DNA of 64,000 nucleotides from Corynebacterium humireducens NBRC 106098 = DSM 45392 (GTDB lineage Bacteria; Actinomycetota; Actinomycetes; Mycobacteriales; Mycobacteriaceae). The notes under the pieces are model-generated. The model did no database searches and was not told the origin of the DNA. It worked only from the letters and a program-made list of their open reading frames with translations. The DNA is taken from positions 2,170,001 to 2,234,000 of the forward strand of contig NZ_CP005286.1 of assembly GCF_000819445.1 (NCBI RefSeq). Direction: 5' to 3'. Position 1 is the stretch's first letter, and each line of letters opens with the position of its first letter. Shown here in pieces: positions 59,847 to 64,000 of this stretch. A program made the position numbers and the translations under genes.

Positions 59847-60599
59847 ATGCGTATCGCCTACCGTGAACATCTTGACAACTTCGCCCATGACCTCATCGTC
59901 ATGTGCGACACGGTGCGTTCCATCATGCACAACGCCTCCGAGGCCCTCCTGACGGTCTCCCTGGAGTCCGCCGAGGACTCCCTCAGCAGTGCCGACGCAC
60001 TCGAGGAGATCCGCCAGCGCTGCGAGGACCGCGCCGTCCAGCTCCTCGCCCTCGAGGGGCCGGTCGCCCGCGACCTGCGTCAGGTCGTCTCCTCCATCTA
60101 CATCGTGGAGGACTTCGACCGCATGGGTGCCCTGGCCATGCACATCGCCAAGGCCGCCCGCCGCCGCCACCCGGAGCACGCCGTGCCGGACCAGCTCCTC
60201 GGCTACTTCAAGGAGATGGCCCGCCTCGTCGACGAGATGGGCGAGAAGACCCGCGACATCCTCGTCGACCCCAACGCCGACGTCGCGCTCGTGCTCAACG
60301 AGGATGACGACGCCATCGACGACCTCAACGAGTACATGCTCACCATGCTCACCATGCGTGAGTGGACGCACACCACCCGCGCGGCGGTCGACGTCGCCCT
60401 GCTCTCCCGCTACTACGAGCGTTACGCGGACCACTGCGTCAACGTCGCCGCCCGCATCGTCTACCTCACCACCGGGCTGAGCACCGACGAGTACCGGGAG
60501 AAGAAGGAACGCGACCGCGCCGACGCCGACATGGCGGCCCGTTTCGCGGAGCTGGAGCGGCAGTTCTCCCACCGCGGCAACCAGCGTCCCCCGCTGTAA
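59847..60599 (+). CDS. phoU: Phosphate-uptake regulator PhoU
   Basis: A 250-residue all-helical protein with two PhoU repeats. The metal-binding motifs E-D-x-x-R-M-G/D-H-x-x-N are visible in IVEDFDRMGALAMHIAKAA (residues about 90-108) and YYERYADHCVNVAARIVYL (about 195-213). It adjusts Pst activity and the phosphate two-component system. ATG 59847 (MRIAYREHLDNFA). It is convergent with the pst operon, an arrangement also seen in C. glutamicum, and ends at a bidirectional hairpin. Confidence 0.95.
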   Translation: MRIAYREHLDNFAHDLIVMCDTVRSIMHNASEALLTVSLESAEDSLSSADALEEIRQRCEDRAVQLLALEGPVARDLRQVVSSIYIVEDFDRMGALAMHIAKAARRRHPEHAVPDQLLGYFKEMARLVDEMGEKTRDILVDPNADVALVLNEDDDAIDDLNEYMLTMLTMREWTHTTRAAVDVALLSRYYERYADHCVNVAARIVYLTTGLSTDEYREKKERDRADADMAARFAELERQFSHRGNQRPPL

Positions 60600-60625
60600 C
60601 CCACTCCAGGATCCCACGACGAAAG

Positions 60626-60666
60626 CCCGCAGGCCCCTCGTGCGCTGTGCACGAGGGGCCTGCGGG
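60626..60666. terminator. Bidirectional terminator, phoU / pstB
   Basis: Perfect 18-bp stem, CCCGCAGGCCCCTCGTGC (60626-60643) and its complement at 60649-60666, loop GCTGT. On the minus strand it runs into GCTTTCGTCG; it ends both phoU and the pst operon. Confidence 0.9.
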
Positions 60667-60722
60667 TTGACTGTGCTGATCTGCGGTCAGCGGTGCTCGG
60701 ACCTTGAGCGGGGGCAGGTCGC

Positions 60723-61496
60723 CTATCCGAAGCGGCCTGCGATGTAGTCCTCGGTCTCCTTCTGGTCCGGGTTCTCGAAGATCTTCTTCGTGTCACCGAA
60801 CTCGACGAGGCGGCCCGGCTTGCCGGTGGCCTCGAGGGAGTAGAAGGCGGTCTTGTCGGACACACGGGCTGCCTGCTGCATGTTGTGGGTCACGATGACG
60901 ATGGTGAACTCCTCCTTGAGCTCGTGGATGAGGTCCTCCACGGCCAGGGTCGAGATCGGGTCGAGGGCGGAGCAGGGCTCATCCATGAGGAGGACCTCCG
61001 GCTCGACGGCGATGGCGCGGGCGATGCACAGACGCTGCTGCTGACCACCGGAGAGGCCGCCGCCCGGCTTGTCGAGGCGGTCCTTGACCTCCTCCCACAG
61101 GTTGGCGCCGCGCAGGGACTTCTCCGCGACCTCCTTGAGCTTCTTCTTGTTCTTCTCACCGGAGAGCCTGAGGCCGGCGACGACGTTGTCCTCGATGGAC
61201 ATGGTCGGGAACGGGTTGGCCTTCTGGAAGACCATGCCGATGGTGTTGCGGACGGAGACCGGGTCGACCTTCGGTCCGTAGATGTCCTCACCGTCGAGGA
61301 GGATCTGCCCCTTGACGTAGGCGCCCGGGATGACCTCGTGCATGCGGTTGAGGGTACGGAGGACGGTGGACTTGCCGCAGCCGGACGGGCCGATGAAGGC
61401 GGTGACGGCCTGGGCCGGGATCTGCAGGTTGACGTTCTGCACGGCGTGGAAGTCACCGTAGTAGATGTTGACGTCGTTCAGTTCGAGCTTGGACAT
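60723..61496 (-). CDS. pstB: Phosphate ABC transporter ATP-binding protein
   Basis: ATPase of the high-affinity phosphate importer. The 257-residue protein begins [21 protein letters not shown] and has Walker A GPSGCGKS ([19 protein letters not shown]), Q-loop [19 protein letters not shown], signature [15 protein letters not shown], Walker [16 protein letters not shown] and the H-loop [18 protein letters not shown]. Start ATG at 61496 with AAGGAGTT upstream. It is the last gene of pstSCAB on this strand. Confidence 0.97.
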   Translation of the reverse strand: MSKLELNDVNIYYGDFHAVQNVNLQIPAQAVTAFIGPSGCGKSTVLRTLNRMHEVIPGAYVKGQILLDGEDIYGPKVDPVSVRNTIGMVFQKANPFPTMSIEDNVVAGLRLSGEKNKKKLKEVAEKSLRGANLWEEVKDRLDKPGGGLSGGQQQRLCIARAIAVEPEVLLMDEPCSALDPISTLAVEDLIHELKEEFTIVIVTHNMQQAARVSDKTAFYSLEATGKPGRLVEFGDTKKIFENPDQKETEDYIAGRFG

Positions 61497-61534
61497 CAGT
61501 AACTCCTTGTTTCTTGCTTTTCGACGGGCCGAAG

Positions 61535-62461
61535 CTACTGCTTGACCGAGAACTTGGCGGAGATGACACGGGCGGCGATGTTGAGCACCGCGATGATGAG
61601 GACCAGGGTGAGGGCGGCGCCCCACAGCTTGTCCAGGACGGCCGGGGAGGTACCCGCCTTGAACATGTCGAGCATCATGAGCGGCAGCGAGGACTGCGGG
61701 CCGGTCAGCGGATCGACGTTCAGCGCCTGGGTGGAGCCGACGAGGATCAGGACCGGTGCGGACTCACCCATGACGCGGGCGATGGCCAGCATGACGCCGG
61801 TGACGATGCCGGACAGTGCGGTCGGGAGGACGATCTTGGCGATTGTCTTCCACTTCGGCACACCCAGTGCGTAGGAGGCCTCACGCAGGTCCATCGGGAC
61901 CACGCGGAGCATCTCCTCGGTGTTACGGACGACAACCGGCACCATCAGCAGCACGAGCGACAGGGCCACGGCCATACCGGAGCGCTGGAAGCCGAAGAGG
62001 GTGATCCAGGTGGTGAAGATGAACAGTGCGGCGACGATGGACGGGACACCGGTGAGGATGTCCACCATGAAGGTCGTGATGCGGCCGAGACGGTTGCCGC
62101 CCGCGTACTCGACCAGGTAGATCGCGGTGAAGATGCCGATCGGGATGGAGAGCAGCGAGGCCATGCCGGCCTGCATGAGCGTACCGATGATCGCGTGGAG
62201 CGCACCGCCACCGGCGGAGTGGTAGAGCGTGCCCTGCTGGGAGCTGGTCCACCAGTCGGCGGTGAGGATCGGGCTGATGCCGCGGGAGATCACGGTCCAC
62301 AGCACCCACACCAGCGGGATGAGCGCGGTGAGCATGGTGCCGTACACCAGGATGGTGGCCAGCGTGTTGGTGGTCTTACGCGACTGCGAGATGTGGGTGA
62401 AGGCGGACTGGCCGCCGAGCTTGGTCGAGGCCGGGTCGATGGTGTTGACGTTGTTGGTCAT
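61535..62461 (-). CDS. pstA: Phosphate ABC transporter permease PstA
   Basis: A 308-residue permease with six helices: [24 protein letters not shown] and a C-terminal end with the EAA loop [45 protein letters not shown]. Charged residues for phosphate passage typical of PstA are kept in this segment. ATG 62461, preceded by GGAGG. It lies between pstC and pstB with gaps of 18 and 38 bp. Confidence 0.96.
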   Translation of the reverse strand: MTNNVNTIDPASTKLGGQSAFTHISQSRKTTNTLATILVYGTMLTALIPLVWVLWTVISRGISPILTADWWTSSQQGTLYHSAGGGALHAIIGTLMQAGMASLLSIPIGIFTAIYLVEYAGGNRLGRITTFMVDILTGVPSIVAALFIFTTWITLFGFQRSGMAVALSLVLLMVPVVVRNTEEMLRVVPMDLREASYALGVPKWKTIAKIVLPTALSGIVTGVMLAIARVMGESAPVLILVGSTQALNVDPLTGPQSSLPLMMLDMFKAGTSPAVLDKLWGAALTLVLIIAVLNIAARVISAKFSVKQ

Positions 62462-62479
62462 GGTGTTTTCCTCCGCCTT

Positions 62480-63544
62480 CTACTTCTTGGCCACGATGGC
62501 GCGGGCGATGGAGTTGACGACGAAGGTCAGCAGGAAGAGCACCAGACCGGCGGCGATGTAGGCGCCGGCGCGAATGTCGTCGTTGAACTCCGGGGCGGCG
62601 TTGGCGATCGCGGTTGCAAAGGTGGTGCCGCCGTCGAACAGGGAGAATCGGAATGCCGAGGACGGGGAGACGACCATGTAGAGAGCCATGGTCTCACCCA
62701 GCGCACGGCCGAGGCCCAGCATGGAGCCGGAGATGTAGCCGGACAGACCGAACGGCAGCACGGTCATGCGGACGACCTCCCAGCGGGTGGCGCCGAGTGC
62801 CAGGGCGGCCTCGATCTGGCCGCGCGGGGTCTGGACGAAGACCTCGCGGGCGGTGGCTGCGATGACCGGGAGGATCATCACGGCCAGGACGATGCCACCG
62901 GTGAGGATGTTACGGCCCGTCGCGAAGGACGGGGAGTTGGAGTAGGTGGCGAAGAGGAAGAAGCCGCCGGCCCAGCCGTGGAACCAGTTGTAGAAGTCCG
63001 ACAGGAAGGGGCCGAGCACCTGCCAGCCCCACAGGCCGTAGACGATCGACGGGACCGCGGCGAGCATGTCGACGAGGTAGCCCAGCGGCTTGACGGCCTT
63101 CTTGGGTGCGTAGTTGGACAGGAAGACCGCGATACCGAGCGCCACCGGCATGGCGATGAGCAGCGCCACGACGGAGATGAGGACGGTCACCGCGAAGAGG
63201 TTCGGGATGCCGAAGAGCATCGCCTCGGTGTTTGCGGTGTTCCACGGACCGGTGTAGGTGAAGAAGCCGAGGTAGCCCTCCGCGTTGCGGTTCAGGGAGG
63301 GGACGGCGCGCCAGATGAGGAAGGCGCCGATCGCTCCGATGAGAACCGTGATGAAGGTCGCGGAGGCGGTGGAGAGGAACTCGAAGATGCGGTCACCGGG
63401 GCGCTTGACGCTGCCGCCGGCCTTGATGCCCGTATGACCCGGGGTGGCTGGCTGTGCGGTGCCGGGAAGGACCGCGGAGCCGGTGCCGAGGGACTGTCCT
63501 GCCTCGGTCACCTGGGCCTCTGCGGCCGGTCGATTGCTTGCCAT
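62480..63544 (-). CDS. pstC: Phosphate ABC transporter permease PstC
   Basis: A 354-residue permease. After a polar N-terminus (residues 1-55), six helices follow, with STASATFITVLIGAIGAFLIW first; the EAA loop is EAALALGATRWEVVRMTVLPFGLSGYISGSMLGLGRALGETMALYMVV. The R-E-T residues for phosphate transfer fit PstC. ATG 63544. It is 236 bp past pstS, which is an unusually long gap for this operon. Confidence 0.96.
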   Translation of the reverse strand: MASNRPAAEAQVTEAGQSLGTGSAVLPGTAQPATPGHTGIKAGGSVKRPGDRIFEFLSTASATFITVLIGAIGAFLIWRAVPSLNRNAEGYLGFFTYTGPWNTANTEAMLFGIPNLFAVTVLISVVALLIAMPVALGIAVFLSNYAPKKAVKPLGYLVDMLAAVPSIVYGLWGWQVLGPFLSDFYNWFHGWAGGFFLFATYSNSPSFATGRNILTGGIVLAVMILPVIAATAREVFVQTPRGQIEAALALGATRWEVVRMTVLPFGLSGYISGSMLGLGRALGETMALYMVVSPSSAFRFSLFDGGTTFATAIANAAPEFNDDIRAGAYIAAGLVLFLLTFVVNSIARAIVAKK

Positions 63545-63780
63545 GTGGCACAGATCCTTTGGAGAGATAGTGATGAAACTACTGGGGTGCTGTCACGCTT
63601 CGAACACGTGCGTTCTGTTCCGGTTCTGGTGTCCCTTGTCACACGGATTCGGAACGTGACAGCGCCCCCGAATGCGGGAACGCGAACGGGGGCTGCTTCA
63701 TGTTCAACCGCATAAACTTTATTGCGGTGCGGTCGCGTCACCGGGTGACATGCATCACCCGGATCGGCGTCCGGTTGTTG
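63545..63780 (-). promoter_or_regulatory. pstS-pstC spacer with mRNA hairpin
   Basis: No gene. Directly after the pstS stop on the minus strand, CCGGGTGA (63741-63748) pairs with TCACCCGG (63755-63762) across CATGCA. Further on, a GC-rich pair AGCCCCCG / CGGGGGCG lies near 63661-63694. Such hairpins usually protect the pstS message, so the binding protein is made in excess over the membrane subunits. Confidence 0.6.
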
Positions 63781-64000
63781 CTACTGGATGGCCTCGACTG
63801 CGGCGGCCAGGCGCTCTGCGTGAGTGCCGGTGACCGGGATGTAGCCGAGCTCAGCCAGACCCTCGTCCTGGTTGTCCAGCGCGACGGTCAGGAAGTCCTT
63901 GACCATGGCGGAGGTGGACTCGTCGTAGCCTGCGGAGCAGACGATCTCGTAGGTGGTGAGGATGAGCGGGTAGGAACCTGCGGCGTCGGAGGCGAAGAGA
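63781..64000 (-). CDS. pstS: Phosphate-binding protein PstS, C-terminal end only
   Basis: The last 72 codons or so, ending in AERLAAAVEAIQ, precede a TAG at 63781-63783. The segment SYPLILTTYEIVCSAGYDESTSAMVKDFLTVAL and GYIPVTGTHAERL matches the PstS C-terminus that closes the phosphate-binding lobe (YPL.T.Y). The N-terminus, with lipoprotein signal, is beyond the window edge. First gene of the pst operon; its promoter is outside. Confidence 0.92.
   Translation of the reverse strand, partial: LFASDAAGSYPLILTTYEIVCSAGYDESTSAMVKDFLTVALDNQDEGLAELGYIPVTGTHAERLAAAVEAIQ

Noticed and set aside
61514..63715. Plus-strand 733-codon frame opposite pstA and pstC
   Set aside because: Antisense shadow; composition dominated by Gly, Asp, Glu and His.

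Overview
The window is a high-GC actinobacterial chromosome segment from a Corynebacterium. Three things point there: the block murA - ramA - cysK - cysE ... CoA-transferase (actA) - dus - phoU - pstBACS, the block serB - ctaD - gntR1 - nrdE/nrdI/nrdH - rpmJ, and a RamA that looks nearly identical to the C. glutamicum regulator as I remember it. Both blocks match the C. glutamicum order, but sucCD is missing from one and nrdF/ftn from the other, so this is a different species. Species-level identity cannot be read from the sequence.

Layout. 1-4.4 kb (minus strand): metallo-beta-lactamase-fold hydrolase (cut by the window edge), murI, MarR regulator, rhomboid protease, P1-family peptidase, DUF2017 protein, clpS. 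4.6-8.6 kb (plus): CAP-domain protein, pncB, dinG helicase. 8.6-13.3 kb (minus): membrane protein, PTH2-type hydrolase, serB, ctaD. 13.9-18.3 kb: GntR regulator, then the class Ib ribonucleotide reductase genes nrdHIE under two NrdR-like boxes, with an intrinsic terminator between nrdH and nrdI, and rpmJ. 18.4-21 kb: CbrC-family protein, nadE, fructosamine kinase, flavin-reductase-fold protein. 21.1-22.8 kb: two identical tRNA-Ala(GGC) genes separated by a complete IS1249-like element with an 8-bp target duplication. 22.9-32.3 kb: thioredoxin-fold/DoxX pair, pgm, alanine/glycine symporter, two fluoride-channel genes, a secreted unknown protein bracketed by a copy of the fluoride-channel 3' end, and an FtsX-type ABC transporter. 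32.4-38.3 kb (minus): a complete rrn operon (16S-23S-5S, no spacer tRNA). 38.5-42.7 kb: murA, ramA, cysK, cysE. 42.7-49 kb: small genes, a tRNA cluster (Phe, Asp, Asp, Glu), CsoR repressor, DUF2254 membrane protein, DCC protein, two-gene ABC exporter and tRNA-Lys. 49-56.8 kb: cydABDC, a peroxiredoxin with a CsoR-type palindrome at its start site, and a SLAC1/TehA anion channel. 56.8-64 kb: actA, dus, phoU and pstB-A-C-S (pstS cut by the right edge).

How it fits together. The segment is mostly housekeeping: cell wall (murI, murA), NAD (pncB, nadE), deoxynucleotides (nrdHIE), translation (rrn, nine RNA genes, rpmJ), cysteine (cysK, cysE), phosphate uptake (pst, phoU) and both terminal respiratory branches (ctaD of the aa3 oxidase, cydABDC of the bd oxidase). 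Overlaid are small accessory changes: an IS insertion, tRNA duplications, a module insertion next to the fluoride channel, and a recurrent 12-bp motif (CGTCGACAAGCG). I found no CRISPR array, prophage or recognised defence system.
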